NCBI GenBank assembly: GCA_965216365.1
Contig: CBDCFT010000015.1
Coordinates: 124,001-188,000, forward strand
Direction of reading: 5' to 3'
Source of the DNA: CBDCFT01 sp965216365
GTDB lineage: Bacteria > Pseudomonadota > Gammaproteobacteria > Arenicellales > CBDCFT01
DNA length: 64,000 nt
A model generated the notes under the pieces. It was not told where the DNA came from. It saw only the letters and a program-made list of their open reading frames with translations, and searched no databases. Each line of letters opens with the position of its first letter. Position 1 is the stretch's first letter. The translations under genes were made by a program, and so were the position numbers. Below are positions 1 through 9,736 of the stretch, one piece after another.

Positions 1-37
1 TAGATAAATCAAATCGCGTTGCGGCTTAACAACTGAA

Positions 38-1120
38 ATGCCTCTGGTCGCTCATACACAATTACCGTCCTACGAGCGTCTGCGTCTTGAGGGTCATGAA
101 GTTTTAGAACCGGAGCGCGCCGTTCACCAGGATATTCGCGAGCTGCATATCGGTTTACTCAATCTTATGCCCGACGCCGCCTTGCAGGCCACCGAGCGGC
201 AATTCATGCGCTTGATCGGCTCGTGCAATCGTATTGCGCAGTTTTATATTCATGTGTTTACTGGCCCTGGTGTTGACCGGCAGGGCAAGGCGAAAGATCA
301 CGTTGATCAATACTACGAAGATTTCGAAAAATTAAAGCTTGATGGTCTGGACGCCCTGGTCATTACCGGTGCGAACCCGGCGAATCCTGATATTACCCAG
401 GAAGGATTCTGGCCGGACTTAGTCGCTGCGATGGAATGGGGTGGTGAAAATACCTGTTCGGTGTTGTGCTCTTGTCTGGCAACTCATGCCGCCTTCCATC
501 ATTTTCATGGTATCGAACGAACCAAACTGCCGGAGAAACAGTGGGGTGTTTATTCCCATGATGTTGTTAATCAAAGCCATCCCTTGGTTGCCAATATCAA
601 TACACGCTTCGATGCGCCGCATTCGCATGTTTATGGTTTGACCAGAGAAGAGGTCGAATCTGTTGGCGGTCACGTGTTGGCTTATAGCGATGAAGCAGAT
701 TTTCACTTAGCGGTCAGCGCGGATGGATTTCGTTACGTTTATTTCCAAGGTCATCCGGAATACGACATTCATAGTTTATTGAAAGAATACAAACGCGAAG
801 CTGTACGTTATGTCGATAACGTGCGCGATGACTACCCGCCCCTGCCTGAACACTACTTCGACGTGAGAGCGAGAACTATTCTAGCTGCGTATAAAGAAAA
901 CATAGATGCCGCCAAACAAAAAGGCGAGCGAGCACCCGAATTTCCTGAGCAAGAGATTATTCCATTTATTCACAACACCTGGAGCGACACCGGCAAAGCC
1001 ATGTTCAACACCTGGCTCGGTCTGGTTTACCAGTTAACCAATAAAGAACGGACAAAGTTATTCATGCCCGGTGTCGACCCGGCTGACCCATTGGGTTGGA
1101 GACAAACCAAAGCGGCTTAG
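38..1120 (+). CDS. metA: homoserine O-succinyltransferase (MetA family)
   Basis: This enzyme acylates L-homoserine in the first committed step of methionine synthesis in the cytoplasm. The 360-residue product has the MetA N-terminal pattern with LNLMPDAALQATERQF near residues 41-56. The probable nucleophile is Cys146 in CSCLATHAA, and the partner residues His239 and Glu241 lie in FQGHPEYD; these are the three positions used by MetA enzymes. It is about 50 residues longer than E. coli MetA, mostly at the C-terminus, as in other gammaproteobacterial homologues. Acyl-donor choice (succinyl- or acetyl-CoA) cannot be read reliably from sequence alone. It stands alone, with no other methionine gene beside it. 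Confidence 0.93.
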   Translation: MPLVAHTQLPSYERLRLEGHEVLEPERAVHQDIRELHIGLLNLMPDAALQATERQFMRLIGSCNRIAQFYIHVFTGPGVDRQGKAKDHVDQYYEDFEKLKLDGLDALVITGANPANPDITQEGFWPDLVAAMEWGGENTCSVLCSCLATHAAFHHFHGIERTKLPEKQWGVYSHDVVNQSHPLVANINTRFDAPHSHVYGLTREEVESVGGHVLAYSDEADFHLAVSADGFRYVYFQGHPEYDIHSLLKEYKREAVRYVDNVRDDYPPLPEHYFDVRARTILAAYKENIDAAKQKGERAPEFPEQEIIPFIHNTWSDTGKAMFNTWLGLVYQLTNKERTKLFMPGVDPADPLGWRQTKAA

Positions 1121-1422
1121 CACAAAACACCTTTAGACGAGGTGGATGTAAGTCTAACTTGCTAACTACCGCTTATTCCCCAATTTCATTTTCGTTTCAG
1201 CCACCAGGCGGCTTTTGTTAGCGATACTATTTCGTTAGGTTACCGATTTATAACAGCCTGTGGCTGTGTAAGCTGAAATCCCTCTCTTGTTTCATTCCCC
1301 GTTCAGTCCGGTTTTCACTGACGGAATACAATCGAACAACGCCCAAACCCGTTGAACCATTATTGCTATGAAGGGCACATACTCTCGTGATTTTCAGAAG
1401 CACTAAATAATGTCGTTGCGTT
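1121..1422. other. intergenic region with no gene seen
   Basis: About 300 bases separate metA from the next gene. I see only a small CAGCC-TGT-GGCTG hairpin near 1255-1267 with no T-run, and no convincing promoter, RNA gene or coding frame. Confidence 0.5.
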
Positions 1423-2229
1423 ATGGAGTTATTCGATTCGCTTGGTATATTAGGATTCATTCTGTATCTTGTGTCTTATGCGTTGTTGCAGGCGCGAAAA
1501 ATCCTCGGGGACAGTATCAGCTACATCATGTTGAATCTCACTGCCGCCACTCTGGTGTTGGTGAGTCTAACAAACCACTTCAATATTGCTTCGGCGTTGA
1601 TACAAATTTCATGGATAGTAATTAGTCTGTATGGATTGTTTTACAATTTGTATGGTGATCGCAGTACCCGTGGCATATGGTTCTTTGACAAGCGCACGAA
1701 ACCGCCCGCGCTTAAAATCCGAAAAACAAAAAAGACATTGGCCGTTTGTTCCATGGGGGCTGTCGGTATGATGCTTGCGGCTGGTCTTGCGGCAATTTAT
1801 ATGAGCAACCAAGTTCCAACATCTGAAACGATATCTGTCACCGATAAAACAAATGCGGCGAGCCTGTCGCCCGTCACTGTAACCCACCCTGCGTCCGGTC
1901 AACAACCAGATTCGGAGCGACCGGCAAACAATCAAAATTATTCGAATAATTTAATTTCGACCCTGCTAACACGCGCACAGAACGATTTGAAATTGCTGAT
2001 TCGAAACCAGTCAACAGAAGTGAATCCATGGCCACTTTATAAGCAGGTGCTAAGCCTGGATCCAGAAAACCCCGGAGCGCGTTCTGGCCAACGACAACTG
2101 TTCGCCACGTATGTCAAATTGGCGAAACAGGCGTCTACTTACGGCAACGAAACGTTGTCCGTTGAGTTTTACGCAAAGCAAAACAAGTACTGTTTGGACT
2201 GGCCAATGACACTTCGGAGTTCGTCGTAG
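1423..2229 (+). CDS. CBU_0592-type membrane protein with TPR-like tail, probably frameshifted at its end
   Basis: The function is unknown. Residues 1-78 carry three predicted membrane helices (about 5-24, 31-50, 54-75) of the type annotated as the CBU_0592 family. A basic linker and a fourth helix (about 105-127) follow, then a polar low-complexity stretch. The last part (about 175-255) reads like helical TPR repeats (PLYKQVLSLDPENPGARSG). The final 18 residues after SVEFYA look unlike the rest. Adding one T in the TTTT run at 2167-2170 would give SVEFLRKAKQVLFGLANDT, a better TPR helix, stopping at 2237. A further frame stays open to 2356, so the true C-terminus is unsure. The start ATG at 1423 has only a weak ribosome-binding site. 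Confidence 0.6.
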   Translation: MELFDSLGILGFILYLVSYALLQARKILGDSISYIMLNLTAATLVLVSLTNHFNIASALIQISWIVISLYGLFYNLYGDRSTRGIWFFDKRTKPPALKIRKTKKTLAVCSMGAVGMMLAAGLAAIYMSNQVPTSETISVTDKTNAASLSPVTVTHPASGQQPDSERPANNQNYSNNLISTLLTRAQNDLKLLIRNQSTEVNPWPLYKQVLSLDPENPGARSGQRQLFATYVKLAKQASTYGNETLSVEFYAKQNKYCLDWPMTLRSSS

Positions 2230-2347
2230 ACTCGTAATCTTGATCGGGATAGAGTATGGCGACACTACACAGGTACTCGACCGCACGAAAAGTACAGAAA
2301 GACATGAACGCTTTAAAATTCAGGCTGACCAGCCCAATCAACTCCGG

Positions 2348-2989
2348 CTAAGGTAATTCAGACACGGAATGCGGGTCTATCGAATAGGGGTGGATTTCGG
2401 CAAGAAAACGCGGCTGTTCCTGGATGTCGCTCACCCAGCGCACAACATGCGGATAATCGCACAATGGAATGCCCGCCTCATTTGCCAGATGCACGTATGC
2501 GAACACCGACATATCGGCAATCGTATAACTCTCACCACCTAGAAACGCATTCTTCTCGAGTTCACGATCAAGAATCGACAAGGTTTTAACCGAACCCTTA
2601 CGCTTCATTTCAAGTAACTCAGCGGTGCGGTTTTTCACCTTGCCGGTCTGCACCCAGTGACGTAGTGTGGCCACCGTCGGCTGCACATGTTCTCCCTCAA
2701 AGAACAACCATTGTGCTATTTTCGCGCGCTTATATGCATCGTCAGGTAAGTAGTCGGTACCCTCCGCCAGGAACATGAGGATTGCATTCGATTCGGCAAG
2801 CGTGCGGCCATCTTCCAGTCGAATAGCGGGCACAGCACCGGTCGGATTGACTGCAAGAAACTCTTCGCGCTGGCCTTCGCCTTCGAAGATACTGATAATC
2901 TCCGTGCGGTACGCACGTTCGAGGTGGTTAAGAAGAAGTCTGATTTTATAGGCGTTTTGTGAAGGAAGATAGTCGTAGAGTGTCAACAT
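2348..2989 (-). CDS. glutathione S-transferase family protein
   Basis: The 213-residue protein has the cytosolic GST layout. A thioredoxin-like N-terminal domain (1 to about 80) carries YDYLPSQNAYKIRLLLNHL at the active-site turn, then NPTGAVPAIRLEDGRTLAES, where the cis-proline and the glutathione-binding ES pair sit. A helical C-terminal domain (about 88-205) follows. Such enzymes conjugate or reduce electrophiles with glutathione, and the substrate cannot be inferred. The Ser at residue 10 could be the catalytic hydroxyl. The gene is monocistronic; its promoter must lie in the 220 bases shared with the divergent amidohydrolase gene. Confidence 0.85.
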   Translation of the reverse strand: MLTLYDYLPSQNAYKIRLLLNHLERAYRTEIISIFEGEGQREEFLAVNPTGAVPAIRLEDGRTLAESNAILMFLAEGTDYLPDDAYKRAKIAQWLFFEGEHVQPTVATLRHWVQTGKVKNRTAELLEMKRKGSVKTLSILDRELEKNAFLGGESYTIADMSVFAYVHLANEAGIPLCDYPHVVRWVSDIQEQPRFLAEIHPYSIDPHSVSELP

Positions 2990-3210
2990 AATCTTTAATA
3001 CTCCTCAGTAAATTGGCTTGTGACACAGTGAACGTATTCAATTTACCTTTTTATTACATTCCGATTCTTGCGGATAAAATGTGTTTTTATAGATTGGTAG
3101 ATTCGCGCTGTTGTCCTGTTTCGAGGAATTCAGATAAATAATCGTTACACCGTACTTGTCATGGTCGGTATATACTTGTGTTTTGACCGGCAATAAAAAG
3201 CTGTTTCGGA

Positions 3211-4710
3211 ATGAGATACCTGCGAAAGATCAGTGTAATACTGATTGTCAGCATCATCGCTTTGCAATGGAGTGTGGCTGATGAACTGATCATTCAACAT
3301 ATCACGGTTATTTCTCCGCAACTGAAACAACCACTTGCCAACGCATCGGTTCGAATTCGCGACGACAGGATCGCCGAAGTCACCACCGATAAACTTCAAA
3401 ACGTCGCCACCGGTGCAATGATACTGGATGGAGCCGGTCGTTACATAATCCCCGGCCTGATGGACAGTCACATCCATACTTCTGTTATTCCTGGCCTGGG
3501 ATTCAGTGGTTATGGCTATGCCAAAGCCTTTCCGGAATTGAGCAATTTGTACGAAGATCAACTTCCACGTAGCCTGCTTTATTTCGGTGTTACTCAGGTC
3601 ATTGATGTCGCCTCTATTCCAGCTACGCTGGAACGATTCGAAAACCAGTCATTGCGGCCTGATATTTTTTATTGTGGTGCAGCACCAACACTCGGTGGCT
3701 ATCCGATGTTGTTACTCGGTCAAGATTTGGCGCTGGAGGATTTTCCGTATTTTATAATCGACCCGGATGCCGCCACTGAGATCAGCTTACCGGACACTAT
3801 CAATCCAGCCGAACACACACCTCAAGCTGTAGTTAAGCGCATGCACGAAGACGGTGCCCGTTGCGTCAAGATATTTGTCGAAGACGGTTTTGGTCCGCAA
3901 AGTCACTGGCCGGTACCTGACACCAAAATCATCAAACAGTTGACTGCACAAGCCCACGAACTTGGGATGCCGGTATTAGCTCACGCGAATGCACTGGGTA
4001 TGCAGCAGAAAGCGCTGGCCGGTGGCATTGATGTGCTCGCCCACGGCTTGTGGAACTGGGGTCAAGATCGTGATGCTGAGGGATTGCCCGAGTCGATTCG
4101 TCAACATCTGGATTTGGTGATACAAAACCAAATCGGATTTCAACCTACCCTGCGTGTTCTCGACGGCGTACAGGACTTGTTCGAAGAGACAACTCTTAGC
4201 AACCCGGTGTTAACAAAAACTGTGCCAGGAGCATTGCTTGACTGGTACAGGACCGAAGAGGGTCAGTGGTTCAAAAACGAAATGGTCACGGAAAGGTTTG
4301 GTGGACTACCTGATCAAAAAATAGCGGCAATATTAACCGGGCCTACCAGTCAGGGCGAGCGCGTATTACAGTATCTGGCAGCACAGAATTATCCTCTGTT
4401 ACTCGCCAGCGACCTACCGGCCAACCCTGGTTATGGTAACCAACCCGGGCTGTCTACTTATCAGGAACTTGAGCATATGGCGAGTTTGGGTGTACCAATG
4501 ACGGCTCTGTTTGAAGCCGCAACGATAAATAACGCCAAAGCGTTTGGCCTGGACAAGCAATATGGCACCATCGAAGAGGGAAAGATCGCAAATCTATTGT
4601 TGTTAAGTGAAAATCCTCTGGAAAATGTAAAGGCGTATCGCAAGATCGACAAAATCATTTTGCATGGAAAAGTTATCGACCGCGAATCCCTGGTCGCACC
4701 ATCGAAGTGA
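3211..4710 (+). CDS. secreted amidohydrolase family protein
   Basis: The 499-residue product begins with a signal peptide (about 1-23, ending SVADE). It then shows the metal-dependent amidohydrolase fold. MDSHIHTS (about 90) holds the HxH metal pair, GARCVKIFVEDG (about 213-224) offers the bridging lysine, and PVLAHANAL and DVLAHGLW supply two further histidines. ASDLPANPG (about 396) supplies the last metal-binding aspartate. EEGKIANLLLLSENPLENV closes the composite beta domain. Export suggests action on peptides, amides or lactones in the periplasm. Imidazolonepropionase-like and prolidase-like family members look alike, so no substrate is proposed. Confidence 0.82.
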   Translation: MRYLRKISVILIVSIIALQWSVADELIIQHITVISPQLKQPLANASVRIRDDRIAEVTTDKLQNVATGAMILDGAGRYIIPGLMDSHIHTSVIPGLGFSGYGYAKAFPELSNLYEDQLPRSLLYFGVTQVIDVASIPATLERFENQSLRPDIFYCGAAPTLGGYPMLLLGQDLALEDFPYFIIDPDAATEISLPDTINPAEHTPQAVVKRMHEDGARCVKIFVEDGFGPQSHWPVPDTKIIKQLTAQAHELGMPVLAHANALGMQQKALAGGIDVLAHGLWNWGQDRDAEGLPESIRQHLDLVIQNQIGFQPTLRVLDGVQDLFEETTLSNPVLTKTVPGALLDWYRTEEGQWFKNEMVTERFGGLPDQKIAAILTGPTSQGERVLQYLAAQNYPLLLASDLPANPGYGNQPGLSTYQELEHMASLGVPMTALFEAATINNAKAFGLDKQYGTIEEGKIANLLLLSENPLENVKAYRKIDKIILHGKVIDRESLVAPSK

Positions 4711-4864
4711 TTGCGACTTTTCCCACCGGCTTGGCGACAAGTAAGCAGGATATGGTGATACCGTAACTAACTTGTGGCTTCAACCCGGGGCCGATCTTCG
4801 AGTACCAGGAAAACGCATGTTAAAATTTGTTCAAAGTGGACATAGGCAAGACAGGTGTCTTCGA

Positions 4865-5797
4865 TCATTGCGTATCTTTTGTATCGTCACGATACAGTGC
4901 TCCATCGAGATATTTGAACCCTGAGTCACAGGCAGCGGTCACAACAGTTCCGCCCTGGCCAATTTCCTGCGCAAGTTGAAGTGCGGCAACAACGTTCAGG
5001 CCTGTCGACGTACCGGCGAAAATGCCTTCTTCACGCGCGAGCCGTCGCGCCATTGTGCGCGCCGCTTGCTCCGGCAATGCCAGTACGTCGGTCACAACGT
5101 CTCGGCTGAATAGTGGCGGTACAAAGCCTGCTGCAGTTCCGTCGATGCCATGCGGGCCAGGCTCACCACCGGAGAGAACCGGGGATGAATCTGGCTCCAG
5201 CGCCACAATCTGTGCATTTGGCCATTTGTCACGTATCACGGAACCTACCCCCATGATCATGCCGGCGGTTCCCACAGCGCCGCAAAGCGCATCGATGGGT
5301 TTTTGCATTTGATCGAGAATCTCTTTACCCATCGTTTTGTAGCCCACCGGGGCATGCTTATTGTGGAACTGATCCAGGTAAATATACCCGCCGTTATCGA
5401 CCAGGCTTTTGGCCTGATCGATCATTCGCGGCCACAGGTCCGGGGTGACAACACCACCGTGGCTCGGCTCGACGAGAACCGTGGCACCAAACGCACGCAT
5501 CGAATCGAGCTTTTCTCTGGCGTAGGCATCGGATGAAATAACCGTAAACTTGTATCCTTTGACAGCGCAAACAAAGGCCAGGGATGAACCCGTGCTGCCG
5601 CCAGTGCATTCAAGCAACGATGTCGTAGAGTCAATCTGACCGTCTTGTTCAACACCTTGAACCATGGCGAGCGCCATGCGGTCTTTGTACGATCCCGTCG
5701 GATTGACGCCCTCAATCTTCAGCCAGATTTCAGCCGAACCGGATGGGGGTATTCTGCGAAGTCGAACAAGCGGTGTGTTGCCTATGGTCTCTAGCAT
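4865..5797 (-). CDS. PLP-dependent cysteine synthase family protein
   Basis: This is a fold-type II PLP enzyme of the CysK/CysM group, which make cysteine from O-acetylserine and sulfide or thiosulfate. It starts MLETIGNTPLVRL. The Schiff-base lysine is in TGSYKDRMA (about residue 38), the phosphate/substrate loop is ECTGGSTGSSLA, and the PLP phosphate loop is in GAVGTAGMIMGVG (about 195). At 310 residues it matches CysK/CysM and lacks a CBS domain. The phrase GIDGTAAGFVPPLF differs from classical CysK, so a related enzyme such as a cystathionine beta-synthase-like member is possible. It lies just downstream of glmS in the same direction. Confidence 0.82.
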   Translation of the reverse strand: MLETIGNTPLVRLRRIPPSGSAEIWLKIEGVNPTGSYKDRMALAMVQGVEQDGQIDSTTSLLECTGGSTGSSLAFVCAVKGYKFTVISSDAYAREKLDSMRAFGATVLVEPSHGGVVTPDLWPRMIDQAKSLVDNGGYIYLDQFHNKHAPVGYKTMGKEILDQMQKPIDALCGAVGTAGMIMGVGSVIRDKWPNAQIVALEPDSSPVLSGGEPGPHGIDGTAAGFVPPLFSRDVVTDVLALPEQAARTMARRLAREEGIFAGTSTGLNVVAALQLAQEIGQGGTVVTAACDSGFKYLDGALYRDDTKDTQ

Positions 5798-5905
5798 AAT
5801 GAGTGAAGCGTCCGGTTAATACAATTCGCGCCTGAAGGCACTCCTACGCCTACCATTTGTGTTATGCCGTAACGAACAAATTGCTGGTGAGTCGCAAGAT
5901 TCGTT

Positions 5906-7737
5906 TTATTCCACCGTAACCGACTTAGCCAGATTCCGTGGTTTATCGACATCAGTCCCTTTGATCAATGCGGCGTGATAAGAGAGCAATTGTAGCGGTA
6001 TGGTGTATACAATCGGTGCGATAAGATTATCGACCGGTGCGACATTTAACACCTGGAGACCATCGCTTTCTTCAATGCCGGATGCCGGGTCGGCAAATAC
6101 CAGTAAGCGACCGCCCCTGGCGCGAACTTCCTGAATATTGGATTTGATTTTTTCCAGCAATTGATCGTTGGGTGCCACCGCAACCACCGGCATGTTGGAA
6201 TCCACCAGAGCTAACGGGCCATGTTTTAACTCGCCGGCCGGATAAGCTTCGGCGTGGATATAAGAAATTTCTTTTAACTTTAGCGCACCCTCCATTGCGA
6301 TGGGATAGTGTTGACCACGACCAAGGAATAACGCATGTTGTTTGTCGGCAAACTGTTGCGCGATGTTTTGGATGATCTTATCCAGTTTCAGCGTTTTTTC
6401 TATCGTCGCCGGCAAGCTGCGTAATTCTTTAACAATGCGTGCTTCGGTGTCGTCGTCCAAGTTTTGTCGTCGGCCCAATGCTATTACCAATAGCAACAAT
6501 GCAGTTAACTGCGTTGTAAATGCCTTGGTCGATGCGACACCGATTTCCGGCCCGGCGTGCGTCATAAACACCAGATCGGATTCACGCACCAGAGAACTCT
6601 CCGGCGCGTTGCATATCGTTAAAGAATGCGCAAAACCGAGTTTTTTGGCATCTCCCAATGCAGTCAATGTATCAATGGTTTCGCCGGATTGGGAAATGGT
6701 CACCACCAACGTATTGTCCTGCACGACATGTGGACGTGATCTGAATTCGCTGGCGATTTCCACATCGCAAGCCACGCCATAGGATTCAAACCAATGCCGT
6801 GCAACTAAACCCGCGTGGTAACTGGTTCCGCATGCGATGATTTGCACGCGCTCGGTTTTATCGAATATAGCTTTTGCTTCCGGGCCGAAGTTGGCTTCCA
6901 GCAAGCGGTTGCTGGTAACACGGCCTTCCAGCGTATCGGCGACAGCACGCCCCTGTTCGAAGATTTCTTTTTGCATGTAATGCCGGTAGTCACCCAGTTC
7001 CACGGCATCCGCCTGCAGGCTGCTTGTGAAAATCGGTCTTTGTTCTTTTTCGCCCAACTCGTTGTAAATGGTTACCGCACCGTTGTCGATATGCGCAACA
7101 TCGCCGTCATGCAAAACGATGAACCGGTTGGTTACTGCAATCAGCGCGGCCATGTCCGAGCCGAGAAACGCTTCGCCGTCTTTGATACCAACCACTAAGG
7201 GGACTGCCTCGGCGTGCGCCTACCATTTGATTCAGGATAACGGTTGCTGATGACGCCGATGGCATACGCACCCTCTAGTTTAGCGATGGTGTTTTTTACC
7301 GCCTCAAGAAGATCGAATTCTTGTTCGAGAAAACCATAAACCTCATGCACAACAACTTCAGTATCGGTTTCCGAAGTGAATTCGTAGCCGTCTTGTTTTT
7401 GTTGCTCACGTAACTGATCGAAGTTTTCGACAATGCCGTTACAAACCACCGCTACAGTATCGCGGCACACATGGGGATGCGCATTTTTTTGTGTTGGTGG
7501 CCCATGAGTCGCCCAACGGGTATGGGCAATACCGGTTAACCCGTGGATGGGTGACTCCTGCACGGCAGTCTCCAGCTCTTTCACCCGACCCACAGTACGC
7601 GTGCGGGCAAATACCTGTTCATCATTAATTAATGCGACACCGGCGGAGTCATAACCGCGATATTCCAGACGGCGTAAACCATCCAATAAAACAGGCAACA
7701 CGTTTTCTTTCGCAACTGCTCCTACTATTCCGCACAT
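5906..7737 (-). pseudogene. glmS: glmS, glutamine--fructose-6-phosphate aminotransferase, broken by two +1 shifts
   Basis: GlmS makes glucosamine-6-phosphate from fructose-6-phosphate and glutamine, the entry to peptidoglycan and LPS synthesis. The N-terminal glutaminase half (7737 down to about 7230) starts MCGIVGAVA with the catalytic Cys2 and has RRLEYRGYDSAG and HTRWATHG. The second part (7195 to 5906) finishes the glutaminase domain and carries both SIS domains (CGTSYHAG, SQSGETIDT, STKAFTTQ) and ends KPRNLAKSVTVE. Between them, about 30 bases read correctly only in a third frame (VGARRGSPL). Removing one base from TTT at 7226-7228 and one from AAGGGG at 7197-7202 gives an unbroken protein of exactly 609 residues, the length of E. 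coli GlmS. It is likely intact in the organism and damaged in this sequence. It follows glmU by 22 bases. Confidence 0.9.
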
Positions 7738-7759
7738 GTTTAGGCTCCCGATCTCACAA

Positions 7760-9127
7760 TTATTTCTCGGATTTCTTTGCCCGTTGCCAACCCTTAACTG
7801 TCGTTTGCCGCGCGCGGGCGATACTCATTTCGCCTTCGGGGGCATTACGGTTAATGGTCGAACCGGCAGCAATGTAGGCTTCTTTTCCGACGGTAACCGG
7901 CGCCACCAGTGCGCTGTTGGTACCGATGAATGCACCGTCGCCGATGTTGGTTTTATGTTTGTTGACACCATCGTAGTTGCAGGTGATGACACCTGCGCCG
8001 ATATTGACACCTTTACCCACCGTGCTATCACCCACATAGGCGAGATGATTGGCTTTCGAGCCTTCGCCCAGTATTGAGTTTTTCACTTCGACAAAATTCC
8101 CGATGCGTACGTTCTCGCCGAGTTCGGTTCCCGGTCTAAGCCTGCCATACGGCCCGATTACACATCCGTTACTGACATGCGCGTTCTCCAGGTAGGAATT
8201 CGCCTGGATAACCACATCGTTTTCGATCACGCTGTCTTTGATAAAACAATTCGGGCCAATAGAAACCCGATCACCCAGCTTGACTATACCTTGTAACACC
8301 ACATTGATATCGATTTCGCAATCCTGGCCTGCTTGACATTCACCACGCATGTCCAGACGTGCCGGGTCATGCAGCGTCACGCCGTTTTGCATCAGGTTTT
8401 CGGCTTGCCGTCGCTGATAAACCCGTTCCGCGGTTGCTAATTCCGATTTACTGTTAATACCCAGCACTTGTTCGGTGTCACCAATCATCATGGGCTTCAC
8501 TTTCACGCCGTCACCGGTTGCGAGTTCAACACAATCGGTTAAGTAGTACTCGCCTTGGGCATTATCATTATTTAAATGGGATAACCAGTCTTTCAATCTG
8601 GACACACTGGCGCAAATTACACCGGTGTTGATTTCAGTTACTGCAAGTTCGTCGTCGTTCGCGTCTTTGTGTTCGACAATACGTTCGATGTTGTCACTGG
8701 AATCGCGAATTATCCTGCCGAGTCCGAAAGGATCAGACATGTTTGCTGTCAACACGACAAAATCAGAGCCGGTCTGAGCGTCAACGATTTTTTCCAATGT
8801 CTGTGACCTGAGCAAAGGCACATCGCCATATAAAATCAATAGCTTCGCATCGTTCGCAACATGGGGCATGACTTGTTGCACCGCGTGACCTGTTCCCAGT
8901 TGTTCCGCCTGTTGTACCCAGTTCACGTCCGTGCCTTGAAAATGCTCTTTTACCGTATCGCCGCCCGTACCGTAGACCACATGGATATGCTCTGGCTGCA
9001 AAGACTGTGCAGTAGCGATAACGTGTCCCAACATGGCTTTGCCGCCGATTTCGTGCAACACCTTTGGCTTCGCCGAACGCATACGCGTACCTTGCCCGGC
9101 GGCGAGAATAATGATTTCCAGAATCAT
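7760..9127 (-). CDS. glmU: bifunctional N-acetylglucosamine-1-phosphate uridyltransferase / glucosamine-1-phosphate acetyltransferase
   Basis: GlmU carries out the last two cytoplasmic steps to UDP-GlcNAc. The N-terminal pyrophosphorylase domain begins with ILAAGQGTRMRSAKPKVLH (about residues 7-25) and includes YGDVPLLR. The C-terminal half is a left-handed beta helix of hexapeptide repeats, with GPYGRLRPGTELGENVRIGNFVEVKNS and NHLAYVGDSTVG near the acetyl-CoA site. The 455-residue length is normal. It sits 22 bases upstream of glmS in the same direction, so the two form a glmUS unit. The ATP synthase terminator separates it from atpC. Confidence 0.97.
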   Translation of the reverse strand: MILEIIILAAGQGTRMRSAKPKVLHEIGGKAMLGHVIATAQSLQPEHIHVVYGTGGDTVKEHFQGTDVNWVQQAEQLGTGHAVQQVMPHVANDAKLLILYGDVPLLRSQTLEKIVDAQTGSDFVVLTANMSDPFGLGRIIRDSSDNIERIVEHKDANDDELAVTEINTGVICASVSRLKDWLSHLNNDNAQGEYYLTDCVELATGDGVKVKPMMIGDTEQVLGINSKSELATAERVYQRRQAENLMQNGVTLHDPARLDMRGECQAGQDCEIDINVVLQGIVKLGDRVSIGPNCFIKDSVIENDVVIQANSYLENAHVSNGCVIGPYGRLRPGTELGENVRIGNFVEVKNSILGEGSKANHLAYVGDSTVGKGVNIGAGVITCNYDGVNKHKTNIGDGAFIGTNSALVAPVTVGKEAYIAAGSTINRNAPEGEMSIARARQTTVKGWQRAKKSEK

Positions 9128-9231
9128 GGCGCGAGTATAGCGAAAAGGAACAGTGGAAAAGTTACGCTTTTGTGCAATCCGTCACGGGTCCGTTTGGGGG
9201 TGGACAAGCGCTGAAAATATTTGCGCAACAC

Positions 9232-9258
9232 AAAAAACCGGGGCTTGGCCCCGGTTTT
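9232..9258 (-). terminator. intrinsic terminator of the atp operon
   Basis: A perfect 7-bp GC stem (CCGGGGC at 9238-9244, GCCCCGG at 9248-9254) with a TTG loop is flanked by A6 on the plus strand, which reads as a T6 tail for transcripts from the minus strand. It lies 28 bases past the atpC stop. The four T residues on the other side could make it weakly bidirectional. Confidence 0.85.
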
Positions 9259-9285
9259 CGATGCACTCTCTTTGTCAGGCTACGA

Positions 9286-9708
9286 CTAACGACCACCTCT
9301 TTTTCGGATACGCTCAATAGCGCGCAGTTGGGCTGCTGCCTTCAATAGTTCAGATCGAGCCTTGGCAAGTTCCAGATCAGATGTTTTATCTTTTAATGCC
9401 TGCTCGGCACGCCGTTGCGCCTCTAGCGCCGCCGCTTCATCCAGGTCTTCCGCCCGTTCGGCTGTGTCCGATAACACCGTCACCATGTGCGGCTGAACTT
9501 CCAGCATACCACCGGATACATAAATGTCTTCTTCTTCGCCGTTTTCCAGTTTAACGCGAATTTCACCGGGTCGCAGACGCGTAATCAACGGCGTGTGCCG
9601 CGGCATGATACCGATCTCGCCGCCTTCGGCACTGGCGATGACCATGGTCGCTTCGCCCGACCAGATTTCGCGCTCCGCACTGACGATATCGACGTGTATT
9701 GTGGCCAT
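9286..9708 (-). CDS. atpC: ATP synthase F1 epsilon subunit
   Basis: The central-stalk epsilon subunit couples rotor and catalytic head and can inhibit ATP hydrolysis. The 140-residue protein begins MATIHVDIVSAEREIWSGEA and has GEIGIMPRHTPLITRLRPGEIRV in its beta-sandwich domain (1 to about 85). Two C-terminal helices rich in Ala, Glu and Arg follow. It is the last gene of the nine-gene atp operon and ends before a strong terminator. Confidence 0.97.
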   Translation of the reverse strand: MATIHVDIVSAEREIWSGEATMVIASAEGGEIGIMPRHTPLITRLRPGEIRVKLENGEEEDIYVSGGMLEVQPHMVTVLSDTAERAEDLDEAAALEAQRRAEQALKDKTSDLELAKARSELLKAAAQLRAIERIRKRGGR

Positions 9709-9736
9709 TTTCTATTCTCGTGTTTAGCCCGCGATC

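Noticed and set aside
2238..2356. Separate small gene between the CBU_0592-type gene and the GST gene
   Set aside because: The open stretch has no start codon with a ribosome site and is better explained as a frameshifted tail.
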